This document shows positions 18,687 to 28,081 of a stretch of 64,000 bases of DNA, piece by piece. The stretch is from Sunxiuqinia dokdonensis. Its GTDB lineage: Bacteria > Bacteroidota > Bacteroidia > Bacteroidales > Prolixibacteraceae. Location of the stretch: contig NZ_LGIA01000151.1 of assembly GCF_001270965.1 (NCBI RefSeq), positions 1-64,000 on the forward strand, in the 5' to 3' direction. The translations under genes were made by a program, and so were the position numbers. The notes under the pieces were generated by a model that worked only from the letters and a program-made list of their open reading frames with translations, made no database searches and was not told where the DNA came from. Position 1 is the stretch's first letter. Each line of letters starts with the position of its first letter.

Positions 18687-18717
18687 TTTGGAAAAGGTCA
18701 ATATTTATCTATATTCG
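18687..18717 (+). promoter_or_regulatory. Predicted promoter of the ECF sigma gene
   Basis: TTTG at 18687-18690, 19 bases, then TATATTCG at 18710-18717 fits the Bacteroidota promoter with one change in the -7 box. The sigma gene starts 18 bases later. Confidence 0.45.
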
Positions 18718-18735
18718 GGAACTTAACCAACCTAT

Positions 18736-19413
18736 ATGTCCAAGTTTGGAGGGAACCATAGTTTGAACGCTCTTGGTAAGTCGAAGAGGTTTGGTAATAA
18801 TAAATCAGAAGTGGTGAATGATAACTTCGACGAACTTTTAAATCAGTCTGACCAAGAGGTCTGGCTGGCCTTTAAAGAAGGTAACGAAGCGGCTTACGTT
18901 TTTATGTATCAGAAATATTTTGCCGACTTAATTAATTATGGGCGCCAGTTTGCCAGAAATGAACAGCTGATCGAAGACTGTGTGCAGGATCTTTTTATCG
19001 ATCTAAAAAAAAGCAAAGAAAATCTCACCAATAAAAACACTTCGATAAAGTTTTACCTGTTTAAATCGCTCAAAAGGAGAATTATAGAATACCGAAAAAA
19101 GCTGGATAAAGTTACCCTTGGGCCAGCCGAAGGACAGAGGGACTTTGAGATTGTATTACCAGAGGAAGCGTTGTTGATTGAGAAACAATTCAAAGAAGAG
19201 CAGCTTTTAAAACTATCGAGAGCAGTGGAACAACTTACCACTCGGCAGCGAGAAGTCTTATACTATCTTTTTTACGCAGAACTCTCTTATGAAGAAATAA
19301 GGGAAATCATGGGGTTTGATCATGTTCGTTCTGTTCGCAATATTTTTTACAAGGCACTGGATCGTTTGAAAACAAACTTTAGGGGCATCTTTTTCTTCAA
19401 CGTGTTCGCTTAA
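18736..19413 (+). CDS. ECF RNA polymerase sigma factor (FecI/SusC-locus type)
   Basis: This 225-residue ECF sigma factor has a region 2 at about residues 50-110 (the stretch from GNEAAYVFMY to the VQDLFIDL core-binding helix) and a region 4 helix-turn-helix at about 160-215 (LTTRQREVLYYLF...LSYEEIREIMG). The N-terminal ~45 residues are an unusual charged extension. It sits directly before a FecR anti-sigma and a SusC with an STN signalling domain, the standard trans-envelope induction circuit of Bacteroidota PULs. It probably drives the susCD-GH36-GH97-GH95 transcript. Confidence 0.88.
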   Translation: MSKFGGNHSLNALGKSKRFGNNKSEVVNDNFDELLNQSDQEVWLAFKEGNEAAYVFMYQKYFADLINYGRQFARNEQLIEDCVQDLFIDLKKSKENLTNKNTSIKFYLFKSLKRRIIEYRKKLDKVTLGPAEGQRDFEIVLPEEALLIEKQFKEEQLLKLSRAVEQLTTRQREVLYYLFYAELSYEEIREIMGFDHVRSVRNIFYKALDRLKTNFRGIFFFNVFA

Positions 19414-19539
19414 AGTGATGTTTTAACGCTGTTTGTCCTTCAAAATCAGCTGTGAGATTAATTTCCATTAAAAATCTTGCTTTTTTTGATGTCATTTTAG
19501 GGGTTTGCTCCTTATAAAATAAAAGCAGTCAAGAAAAGT

Positions 19540-20586
19540 ATGAAGAAACGAGAATACAGTTTTGAACAGGTTGAAGATTTTTTTGAAGACGATCGGTTTA
19601 TAAGCTGGGTTAAGAACCCTACACCTGAATTGGATCAATTTTGGAGCAATTGGCGTGCCCAGTTTCCTGAAAAGATAAAATTACTTGAACAAGCCTGTTT
19701 GTTAGCAAATTCCATTCATTTTCATTCCATTCCTCCTTCGGCAGAGCGATTTGCTCGTGTTTTTGATAAAATTGAAAAAGGAGACTATTCTCCACGATAC
19801 AAGCAACCAAAATTCAGAGTGATACCTTCGCCTCGGTACTGGACTAGGATTGCTGCCATCCTGTTACTATTTTTTTCGGTGGGTAGTTTGGTGTGGTACT
19901 TTAGTTTAAAGGTGAATGATTCACTCATTCAGCCGCAAGCGGAAATGCTTACTGTTTCAACAAAATATGGAGAAAAACAGACGGTTATTCTACCCGATGG
20001 TAGCGAGGTAATAATGAATTCGGGTAGTACGTTGTCTTATCTCTCCCACTTTCATGCCGAACGAGAAGTTTTGCTTGTTGGAGAGGCCTTTTTTGATGTG
20101 ACGAGGATTCCCGAAAAGCCTTTTGTCGTTAGAAGCGGAGGAATTGCGACCAGAGTGTTGGGAACGTCTTTCAACGTGAAGGCATACGAGGATGAGGATA
20201 TTGTAGCTGTCGCGTTAAAATCAGGAAAAGTTGAGATTAGAAACGAAGCTTCGGGAGCCTGGTCAGCCGTTACTTTGATTCCCGGTGAGAAATTGATGGC
20301 CAAAAGCGATAATGCTATCAAAATGAAAGCCAGCGATAACGATCTGTCCTGGCAAGAAGGTGAGTTAACCTTTGATGGGAGTGATTTTAACGATTTTGTC
20401 AAAAAAATTGAGCGTTGGTACGGAGTGAAAATTGAGGTTGAAGGAGATCCGGGAGATGAATGGAGAGTCAACGGGAAATTTAAAAATAAGCCTCTGGCGG
20501 TCGTGTTGGAAAGTATCAGTTTTGCTGAGAACATTGACTACAGCCTTCAGGGCACCCAAGTTAAGTTGCGCTTTAAGGAACGTTAA
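19540..20586 (+). CDS. FecR-type anti-sigma factor
   Basis: This 348-residue inner-membrane regulator has a cytoplasmic sigma-binding part (about 1-95), one transmembrane helix (about 100-118, IAAILLLFFSVGSLVWYF), a periplasmic FecR domain (about 135-245, PDGSEVIMNSGSTLSY...GTSFNVKAYEDED) and a C-terminal DUF4974 domain that contacts the STN domain of SusC. It transmits the substrate signal from SusC to the ECF sigma encoded 126 bases upstream. All expected parts are present and length is normal. Confidence 0.9.
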   Translation: MKKREYSFEQVEDFFEDDRFISWVKNPTPELDQFWSNWRAQFPEKIKLLEQACLLANSIHFHSIPPSAERFARVFDKIEKGDYSPRYKQPKFRVIPSPRYWTRIAAILLLFFSVGSLVWYFSLKVNDSLIQPQAEMLTVSTKYGEKQTVILPDGSEVIMNSGSTLSYLSHFHAEREVLLVGEAFFDVTRIPEKPFVVRSGGIATRVLGTSFNVKAYEDEDIVAVALKSGKVEIRNEASGAWSAVTLIPGEKLMAKSDNAIKMKASDNDLSWQEGELTFDGSDFNDFVKKIERWYGVKIEVEGDPGDEWRVNGKFKNKPLAVVLESISFAENIDYSLQGTQVKLRFKER

Positions 20587-20622
20587 CCACAAAAACGGAT
20601 ATGAATACATCCTAACAAAAAA

Positions 20623-20680
20623 CCGGAGTTTAGGACCTCCGGCTTAGAAAAAGGCATGAATAGGTGAAAGCATCATGCCT
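20623..20680 (+). promoter_or_regulatory. Two tandem hairpins in the susC leader
   Basis: CCGGAG at 20623-20628 pairs with CTCCGG at 20637-20642. AGGCATGA at 20652-20659 pairs with TCATGCCT at 20673-20680. Neither is followed by a T run on this strand, so they look like leader structures between fecR and susC (processing, attenuation or mRNA stability) rather than a plain terminator. On the opposite strand the first hairpin would be followed by TTTTTT. Confidence 0.45.
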
Positions 20681-20724
20681 CAATTTATTAATCAGATTAA
20701 AAACCAATTAATTATTCCAAACGT

Positions 20725-23700
20725 ATGAAAAATTATTTAGTAAGACAATTGGTAAATAGACCTCGCTATATTTTTGCGATTCTATTGCTGCAAGTATTCT
20801 CATTTTCTGCTTTGTATGCGCAGGCGGAGTCTGCAAAAAAGGTGGATACGATCAGTGAAGTCCGAATAAGTTTGAGTATCAATGGAGCGAAAATCCGGGA
20901 AATATTCAATTTAATTGAATCAAAAACGGATTACGTCTTTGTGTACGATGAACGGGCGATCGATAAAAACCAGCGTATTACCATTGATAAAAACAATGCG
21001 AGTATTTACGACATCCTCTCAGTGATTTCAACTGAGACGGATCTGAAATTTAAGCAGATTAACGAGATTATCAATGTGGCGAAGAAAAGCTGGCATGAAA
21101 AATCAAAGGTTGAAATACAGAATGAACAAAGTGAACAGATTCCGGTAACCGGACAAGTGGTTTCCAGTGATGACAATCAACCTATTCCAGGTGTAAATGT
21201 CGTGATTAAAGGAACAACAGTAGGAACTATAACTGATCTTCAAGGAAACTATTCTCTGGAAGCTCCCAGGGACGCGATTTTGGTTTTTAGTTTTATTGGC
21301 TTTGAAAGGCAGGAAGTTTCGATTTCTAACCGTCAGAATATTGACGTGCTGCTGTTATCAGATATCACTTCAATTAATGAAGTGATTGTGGTGGGTGCGG
21401 CTATTAAGGAGCGTGATCTAACAGGAGCAACAGTCAATGTAAATGAAGAAACGCTGAAGGAACGTCCCGTAACAAGTGTGAATGAGGCACTGCAAGGTCG
21501 GGCCGCGGGGGTATATATCAGATCTAATCCTCAGCCGGGAAGTGATGCGTCCATTAAAATCAGGGGAAATAATTCCATGAACTACGGGGCAAGCCCAATC
21601 TATGTTGTGGATGGGATTGTTATGGATCGCGACTTCAACATGATCAACTTGAATGATGTGGCATCAATTAATGTATTGAAAGATGCATCGTCAACAGCTC
21701 TTTATGGATCAAGAGGGGCCAATGGTGTCGTGATTATCACAACAAAGAAGGGGAAAAGCGGAGAAGGTAAACTAACTTACGACGGATGGTTCGGAGTTCA
21801 GCAATTCACCAATGAATCACTCACGTTAGGTGCCAAAGATATGTTTGAACTGAGGATCGATGCCCTTGAAAATGCAGCTTCAGTTGGAGGTGCATATTAT
21901 ACGCTAAATCCCAATGCGAGCCGACAAGATTTTATCGATGACGAATTGTTGGCTGACGGAAAATTGTGGTTTGCTGATTATGAGATTGAAAGCTATAACA
22001 ATGGTGAAAGTTACAATTGGCTTGATGAAGTTACCAGGGCTGCATTTCAGCAAAATCATAACCTGAGTATGTCCGGCGGGTCTGACAAGGGAAATTACTA
22101 TTTGAGTTTTGGTTATACCGATCAGGAAGGAATTGTTAAAAGTTCAAACTATAAGAAATATTCTGGTCGGGTGAACCTCGAACAAAATGTAAAAAGTTGG
22201 TTGAAAGTTGGGACAAATACGTCATATACACGATCAGTAAATGACTTGGTTGATGGAAAAGTCTTTGGTGTAGCGAGAGGGGCAAACCCGCTGTTGCCCA
22301 TCAGCGACGAGCACTTGTATTTGGCATGGGGTAATAACTGGGATATCAATAGCGAGAATCCAATCAAGACATTGACGTTGGATAAGGATACTTATAAGAG
22401 TCGGATTTTTTCGTCAAATTATCTGAATTTTAATCCAATAGAAGGACTAAATGTCCGGACTTCATTTTCCGTTGACCTGATTGATCAGGAATACTATGAA
22501 TATACACCGAGTGATATTCAGCAGGCATTGAGAAATTCCTATCGCGGAATTGCCATTCATAACCTGGATCATGCGTTTAACTACCAATGGGATAATTCGG
22601 CAACTTATGATATGAAGTTTAATAAGCATTTCTTGACCGCATTGGTTAGTACCAGCCTTAGCAAGAATATGTTTAAGTACACCAATGTTACAGCACAGGA
22701 TTATCCGGTTGATGACTTTGGTTATTTCAATTTGGGAGCTGCTTTTGGAAAAGAAAACTTCAACTTAGGTTCCAATCAAGTTACGTCAACTCTAATGTCA
22801 TACTTGGGGCGCTTAAACTATAGTTATGATGGTAGATATTATGCTACCGTAACCGCACGATATGACGGGTCGTCCAAGTTTAACGAAGGTCACAAATGGG
22901 GATTATTTCCCTCGGTAGCACTAGCCTGGAATATGGCTAATGAAAATTTCATGAGTGGACAAAGTCTTTTTGACTTGGCAAAGCTACGCTTTGGCTATGG
23001 TTCTGTGGGTAATCAAAGTATTCCGGACTACGCATTTTTAAGCCTCTACAACCCATCCTATTCAGATGGTAAGGTATCATTCAATTCTACAGGATTACGA
23101 GGAACTTCTGCTCTTACCTGGGAAAAGCAATCGCAAATGAATATCGGGTTGGATCTTGGCGTGCTTGACAACCGGATACAAATGACGGCAGAGTATTTCA
23201 ATATCGTTAACTCGAACTTGCTAATGCGTCGTACGCTTTCAACCTTGACAGGTTATGGTTCAGCAATTGAAAATATTGGTGAAATGACCAACAAAGGGTT
23301 TGAGTTCTCTTTAAATGCAGCCGTAATTGATCAAGATGACTTTAAGTGGGATGTCGCAGCGAATATTTCATTTGACAAAAATGAGGTGACCCAATTGTAT
23401 GGCGATATTGATGCCATTTATAATTTCGGAGGCTTTACCGGAACTGAAATACAACGAACAGGGAACTTCTTCCTGGGCGAGTCTCTCAACACGATTTATA
23501 TGTGGGAGTTTGATAGGATTATTCAGGAGGAGGATATGGACTACGTTAATTCTCTAACCCTGCCTGGAAAAACGCTGGAGCCGGGTGACATTCTGCCTAA
23601 GGATCAACAACAGGCAGGAGAAGAGGGGCACGGAGTGATTGACGAGGATGACCGTGTGATCGTTGGTAAGAGTGATCCAAAGTTTTATGGGGGATTTTCA

Positions 23701-24141
23701 ACTCGATTAGCTTATAAAAGCTTATCACTTAATGCCGTGTTTAATTACTCTTCGGGTGCTAAAGCGATTGGTAGCTTGTATGAGGGATTGATGAATGGAA
23801 CCGGTTATAGTTCAGCTCATAAAGACATGTTGGATCGCTGGACTCCCGAGAATACAAATACAAATATTCCTAGAGCAACTTACGACAATTCGATTCGCTT
23901 CTCTACAGGAGAAACCTCTTGGGCATTACAAGATGCATCATTCTTAAGGTTATCGACATTGACCTTGGCTTATGACCTGCCCGGAAGCGTTGCTCAAAAG
24001 GTTGGAATGAAGGATTTCAGAGTATACACAACCGGAAGTAATTTGTTTTGCCTGACAAAGTATAAAGGATATGATCCAGAAAATGGAGATTGGTATCCAA
24101 CCGCAAGAATGTTTGTTTTAGGCTTGAATTTTAGCTTCTAG
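20725..24141 (+). CDS. susC: SusC/RagA-type TonB-dependent outer-membrane transporter with STN domain
   Basis: This 1138-residue outer-membrane importer has a signal peptide (about 1-33), an STN domain (about 48-115) for FecR signalling, a carboxypeptidase-like beta sandwich (about 140-215, PVTGQVVSSDDNQPIPGVNV), a TonB plug (about 225-345, with the PIYVVDGI and SSTALYGSRGANGVV signatures) and a 22-strand barrel ending LGLNFSF. With the downstream SusD it imports oligosaccharides. The STN domain pairs it with the sigma/anti-sigma genes before it. The substrate is inferred from neighbours to be a galactose-containing glycan. Confidence 0.95.
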   Translation: MKNYLVRQLVNRPRYIFAILLLQVFSFSALYAQAESAKKVDTISEVRISLSINGAKIREIFNLIESKTDYVFVYDERAIDKNQRITIDKNNASIYDILSVISTETDLKFKQINEIINVAKKSWHEKSKVEIQNEQSEQIPVTGQVVSSDDNQPIPGVNVVIKGTTVGTITDLQGNYSLEAPRDAILVFSFIGFERQEVSISNRQNIDVLLLSDITSINEVIVVGAAIKERDLTGATVNVNEETLKERPVTSVNEALQGRAAGVYIRSNPQPGSDASIKIRGNNSMNYGASPIYVVDGIVMDRDFNMINLNDVASINVLKDASSTALYGSRGANGVVIITTKKGKSGEGKLTYDGWFGVQQFTNESLTLGAKDMFELRIDALENAASVGGAYYTLNPNASRQDFIDDELLADGKLWFADYEIESYNNGESYNWLDEVTRAAFQQNHNLSMSGGSDKGNYYLSFGYTDQEGIVKSSNYKKYSGRVNLEQNVKSWLKVGTNTSYTRSVNDLVDGKVFGVARGANPLLPISDEHLYLAWGNNWDINSENPIKTLTLDKDTYKSRIFSSNYLNFNPIEGLNVRTSFSVDLIDQEYYEYTPSDIQQALRNSYRGIAIHNLDHAFNYQWDNSATYDMKFNKHFLTALVSTSLSKNMFKYTNVTAQDYPVDDFGYFNLGAAFGKENFNLGSNQVTSTLMSYLGRLNYSYDGRYYATVTARYDGSSKFNEGHKWGLFPSVALAWNMANENFMSGQSLFDLAKLRFGYGSVGNQSIPDYAFLSLYNPSYSDGKVSFNSTGLRGTSALTWEKQSQMNIGLDLGVLDNRIQMTAEYFNIVNSNLLMRRTLSTLTGYGSAIENIGEMTNKGFEFSLNAAVIDQDDFKWDVAANISFDKNEVTQLYGDIDAIYNFGGFTGTEIQRTGNFFLGESLNTIYMWEFDRIIQEEDMDYVNSLTLPGKTLEPGDILPKDQQQAGEEGHGVIDEDDRVIVGKSDPKFYGGFSTRLAYKSLSLNAVFNYSSGAKAIGSLYEGLMNGTGYSSAHKDMLDRWTPENTNTNIPRATYDNSIRFSTGETSWALQDASFLRLSTLTLAYDLPGSVAQKVGMKDFRVYTTGSNLFCLTKYKGYDPENGDWYPTARMFVLGLNFSF

Positions 24142-24176
24142 GCTAGTTCTGATTAGTAACATCTAAATACTACAAA

Positions 24177-25682
24177 ATGAAAAAAATATATTATCTAAGC
24201 ATATTATTGGGAGCTTTATTATTTAGCTCTTGCGAAGACTTTCTGACAGAGGAGCCAAAGACACAACTAACCGAAGAAGAAGTGTATGGCGACGAGGAGA
24301 ATATCGAACTCTTGATTTCTGGCTTGTACACCCAATGGAGGACAACAAGAAGCGATCGACGAGCACTGTATATGTACACCATGGGTACTGATGAGGGGAA
24401 GCAGGGTGGTCAACAGATTCGAGAAAATAACTTCCAGGCGGCCTTAGACAAGTATAACGGAGCCCTCAATGCTTCTAATTCTGTTTTAGCTGAGCAGTGG
24501 AATTTGAGATGGCCAATTGTAAGTGCGGCAGCAAAGGCTGCTAAATATGCCACATCCGAAAGGCTAAAAGCCGAGGCATCGTTCATTCGAGGAGTTGTAA
24601 ACTACGAATTGGCAATGTACTGGGGACCTATTCCAATTATCGACTTGGATGACATGAGAGAATCCAGGCAGCCCCTTACAGATGTCTTTGAGTTTATTAT
24701 CAGAGATATTGAATATGCGGCTAATAATTTACCAACTACACAGGAGGATAAGAAGCTTCCCACAAAAGCTGCTGCTCAAGCGCTGCTCGGTAAAATTTAT
24801 ATGAGTGCTCCTGAAAGTACTGGATTACGTGATTTTGAAAAAGCGAAGGATTATTTTGACATGCTGATTCCAAATTATTCTCTGTTGAGCAATTATGGGG
24901 AGTTATTTAACACGACAACAAACCAAAATAGCTCTGAAATTATTTACGCTTTTCAGTTTACAAACGTATGGCCTGATAACAATATGGTCCAACATCATGC
25001 CGGTTCGAGAGCCGTAGCAGACCTTGATGCTAACACCTATTTTGGGGGATATGATCTTTGCATGCCGACCGACTATTATGCAGAAAATGTGTCCGATGGC
25101 GGTATATGGGAGCCAGGCGATACTAGGAAGAATGCCTCAATTCGTTATGATTTCACCTTGCCTGATGGGAGAGAACCACAAATTACGTGGACGGGGCAAG
25201 CAGACGAATTGGGTCCTCATACCAGGAAATTTGAAGACATTCGTACCCAAGGAGTGCAAAACTTCTGGTATTCAGGGGGGCTGATTTACTTTCTTCGTCT
25301 TTCGGATATCTTACTGTCTAAAGCGGAGTGTCTAAATGAACTTGGACAAACATCAGCCGCTGTTGAGCTGGTGAACACTACTGTGAGAGCCAGAGCTTTT
25401 GGAGGAACCTTGCCGCCGGAGCATGCATGGTCCACGGGGATGTCTCAAGACCAGTTCCGAACTCAAATTATGGACGAGAGAATGCGGGAGCTTGGATTCG
25501 AAGGATGGAGACGCATTGACTTGATTCGTACTGGAAAATTGGTGTCGTTGGTGAAAGAACGTAATCCATGGGCGAAAGAAGAAGGCATGATTTCGGAGTT
25601 CCACAACCTATATCCAATCCCTGAATCGGAAATTAAACAGAACGAATTAATAAACGAGGAAGACCAGAATCCTGGATATTAA
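24177..25682 (+). CDS. susD: SusD/RagB-type surface glycan-binding lipoprotein
   Basis: This 501-residue lipoprotein has a signal peptide ending in a lipobox with Cys20 (LLFSSCEDF). It has the all-helical SusD fold, with TPR-like N-terminal helices (SFIRGVVNYELAMYWGPIPI) and the C-terminal SusD signature (MRELGFEGWRRIDLIRTGKL). It forms the lid of the SusC transporter and begins 36 bases after it. A strong hairpin follows. Confidence 0.95.
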   Translation: MKKIYYLSILLGALLFSSCEDFLTEEPKTQLTEEEVYGDEENIELLISGLYTQWRTTRSDRRALYMYTMGTDEGKQGGQQIRENNFQAALDKYNGALNASNSVLAEQWNLRWPIVSAAAKAAKYATSERLKAEASFIRGVVNYELAMYWGPIPIIDLDDMRESRQPLTDVFEFIIRDIEYAANNLPTTQEDKKLPTKAAAQALLGKIYMSAPESTGLRDFEKAKDYFDMLIPNYSLLSNYGELFNTTTNQNSSEIIYAFQFTNVWPDNNMVQHHAGSRAVADLDANTYFGGYDLCMPTDYYAENVSDGGIWEPGDTRKNASIRYDFTLPDGREPQITWTGQADELGPHTRKFEDIRTQGVQNFWYSGGLIYFLRLSDILLSKAECLNELGQTSAAVELVNTTVRARAFGGTLPPEHAWSTGMSQDQFRTQIMDERMRELGFEGWRRIDLIRTGKLVSLVKERNPWAKEEGMISEFHNLYPIPESEIKQNELINEEDQNPGY

Positions 25683-25690
25683 TTATCTTG

Positions 25691-25725
25691 AAGGGTGTCT
25701 TGGTCAAACCAAGGCACCCTTATGT
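25691..25725 (+). terminator. Hairpin terminator or attenuator after susD
   Basis: A 13-bp stem joins 25691-25703 to 25709-25721 (one G-U pair) around a 5-base loop, followed by T-rich sequence. It lies 9 bases after the susD stop. Such a site would give higher susCD than downstream enzyme expression. Confidence 0.65.
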
Positions 25726-25866
25726 TTTCTTGCTACCGACTAGCAGAGGTAGTTAATTATGAGAAAGACTATCCTGATAGGTTAATCACCTGCTACAGTA
25801 AAAACAAACAAATTATTCAATGGTGGATGATTTAGAAAGGTATTATATCACATAAAAATAAACTTC

Positions 25867-28074
25867 ATGTACAGCATTTATCGTTTTATTCCATGGCTTT
25901 TTAGAAGCCTGTCAGTTTTCATTTTGCTTCTTTTTATGGTTTCCGGAATTCAGGCTCAGATTATTCCTGTCGAGACAAGCCAGAATGCAATGGTTTTTCA
26001 GGTTGACAAAAGCAACGATCTGAAGATGATATATTTCGGAGAAAGGCTTTCTATAGATTCTGAATACACATACATTTCAGAACAGTATAAGCAAGCGACA
26101 GACTATACTAACGTTTATAATTCTGCATATACCTCGGCCGGAAGCAGGAATTTGCTTGAGCCAGCTATTCGGTTAACCCATTCCGATGGAAATCAATCGC
26201 TTGATTTAGAGTATGTGAATCATCAGACCGAAACGATTGATGCCAACGTTTCTTTGTTAAAGGTGACCATGAAAGATCGGGTTTATCCGGTTCAGGTCGA
26301 GTTATATTATCAATCCTATTTTAATGAGGATGTGATTGAACAATGGGCTGTGATCAGCCATCAGGAAAAGAAGCCTGTCGTATTGCATAAGTTTGCATCA
26401 GCAAACTTAAGCCTCAAAGGGAAAGAATTTTACTTGACACAATACTATGGGGATTGGGCCAAGGAAATGCAGCCTGAAGAATCAAAGTTAACCCATGGAA
26501 TAAAAACAATTGATTCAAAACTGGGGACACGGGCTAATTTGTTTCAGCCTTCGGTGTTTATGGTATCATTCGATCAACCGGCGAATGAGGATGAAGGAAC
26601 AGTTTTGTATGGAGCTTTGGAATGGAGCGGAAATTTCAAGATTGAAATGGAGTTGGATCCACAAGACAACCTGCGGATCATTGCAGGGATGAACGATTAT
26701 GCTTCGGAGTACAAACTTCCAGCAAAGCAAAAATTTAAAACTCCCGCATTTTTACATGTCCTTTCCCAAAAAGGTAAAGGTGAAGCAAGTCGTAAATTAC
26801 ACACTTGGGCACGTAATTATAAAGTATTGGATGGCAAAGGCGATCGTTTAACCCTGCTTAACAACTGGGAAGCAACTTATTTTGACTTTAATGAGCAGAA
26901 GTTATTTTCGTTGTTAAAAGATACCAAGAAGTTGGGGGTTGACTTGTTCCTGCTGGATGACGGCTGGTTTGGAAATGAGTATCCCCGAAACAACGATGAT
27001 GCTGGACTTGGTGATTGGCAAGCAAATCGTAAGAAATTACCTAATGGCGTTTCCTCTTTGGTTGAAGAGGCGACAAAAAATGGTGTCAAATTTGGGATCT
27101 GGGTCGAACCTGAGATGGTAAATCCGGAAAGTAGTTTGTATCATGAACATCCTGATTGGGTCATTAAGCAGCCAAGACGCGATGAACACTATTTTCGAAA
27201 TCAATTGGTATTGGACTTGAGTAATCCCGAAGTACAGGATTTTGTTTTCAAAGTGGTAGATGATCTTTTTGTAGAGAATCCTGATTTAGCCTACATCAAG
27301 TGGGATTGTAACGCTGTAATTTATAACGCCTATTCGAATCACCTGAAGGAACAAACGCACTTGTACATTGATTATGTGAGAGGCCTCTATAATGTATTGG
27401 AGCGAATTCGTGATAAATATCCAACCGTACCAATGATGCTGTGCTCGGGGGGTGGCGGACGCGTGGATTACGCAGCTTTGCAATATTTTACTGAGTTTTG
27501 GCCGAGCGATAACACCGATCCTTTGGAACGCGTATTTATGCAATGGGAGTACTCCTATTTCTATCCAGCAATCAGTACTTCCAATCACGTCACTGACTGG
27601 GGCAAGCAATCTTTAAAATACAAAGTTGACGTAGCCATGATGGGGAAACTTGGATTTGATATCGTCATTGGTGAGCTGCCCGATGAAGAATTGCGCTTCT
27701 GTCAGCAGGCAGTTGAAGCTTATGATAAATTAAAAGAAACGGTTTGGCACGGAGATTTATATCGCTTAGCAGATCCAAAAGAGAACGATTTTGCGTCATT
27801 GATGTTTGTGAATCTGGAAAAGAGCGAGGGTGTTGTTTTTAATTATTTGGTCAACAACAGATATGACAAAAAAAGTGAGGACCCGATTAGGTTTAAAGGA
27901 CTTGATACCGCAAAGAACTACCAGATTCAAGAGGTTAATATTTATCCGGGAACCTCATCGCCTTTAAATTCCGATCAGGTCTTCAGTGGAGAATTTTTGA
28001 TGAAAATTGGATACAATCCACAAGTTCATGCTGGCCGGAAAAGTGTTGTCCTGCTCATTCGCGAAGTAAAATAA
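25867..28074 (+). CDS. GH36 alpha-galactosidase
   Basis: This 735-residue enzyme has a signal peptide (about 1-31), an N-terminal beta-sandwich (about 35-300), a TIM barrel (about 320-640) and a C-terminal beta domain. The GH36 nucleophile is D480 (YIKWDCN) and the acid/base is D548 (WPSDNTD); the CSGGGGRVDY motif before it is canonical. It removes terminal alpha-galactose from oligosaccharides or side chains. It has no lipobox or T9SS tail, so it is probably periplasmic. It starts a tight operon with the next GH97 (7-base gap). Confidence 0.92.
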   Translation: MYSIYRFIPWLFRSLSVFILLLFMVSGIQAQIIPVETSQNAMVFQVDKSNDLKMIYFGERLSIDSEYTYISEQYKQATDYTNVYNSAYTSAGSRNLLEPAIRLTHSDGNQSLDLEYVNHQTETIDANVSLLKVTMKDRVYPVQVELYYQSYFNEDVIEQWAVISHQEKKPVVLHKFASANLSLKGKEFYLTQYYGDWAKEMQPEESKLTHGIKTIDSKLGTRANLFQPSVFMVSFDQPANEDEGTVLYGALEWSGNFKIEMELDPQDNLRIIAGMNDYASEYKLPAKQKFKTPAFLHVLSQKGKGEASRKLHTWARNYKVLDGKGDRLTLLNNWEATYFDFNEQKLFSLLKDTKKLGVDLFLLDDGWFGNEYPRNNDDAGLGDWQANRKKLPNGVSSLVEEATKNGVKFGIWVEPEMVNPESSLYHEHPDWVIKQPRRDEHYFRNQLVLDLSNPEVQDFVFKVVDDLFVENPDLAYIKWDCNAVIYNAYSNHLKEQTHLYIDYVRGLYNVLERIRDKYPTVPMMLCSGGGGRVDYAALQYFTEFWPSDNTDPLERVFMQWEYSYFYPAISTSNHVTDWGKQSLKYKVDVAMMGKLGFDIVIGELPDEELRFCQQAVEAYDKLKETVWHGDLYRLADPKENDFASLMFVNLEKSEGVVFNYLVNNRYDKKSEDPIRFKGLDTAKNYQIQEVNIYPGTSSPLNSDQVFSGEFLMKIGYNPQVHAGRKSVVLLIREVK

Positions 28075-28081
28075 AAAGGAG

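Noticed and set aside
20623-20642. Intrinsic terminator between fecR and susC on the + strand
   Set aside because: The stem is good but lacks a T run on this strand; it has one only for the opposite strand, where no gene ends. Listed as a leader hairpin instead.
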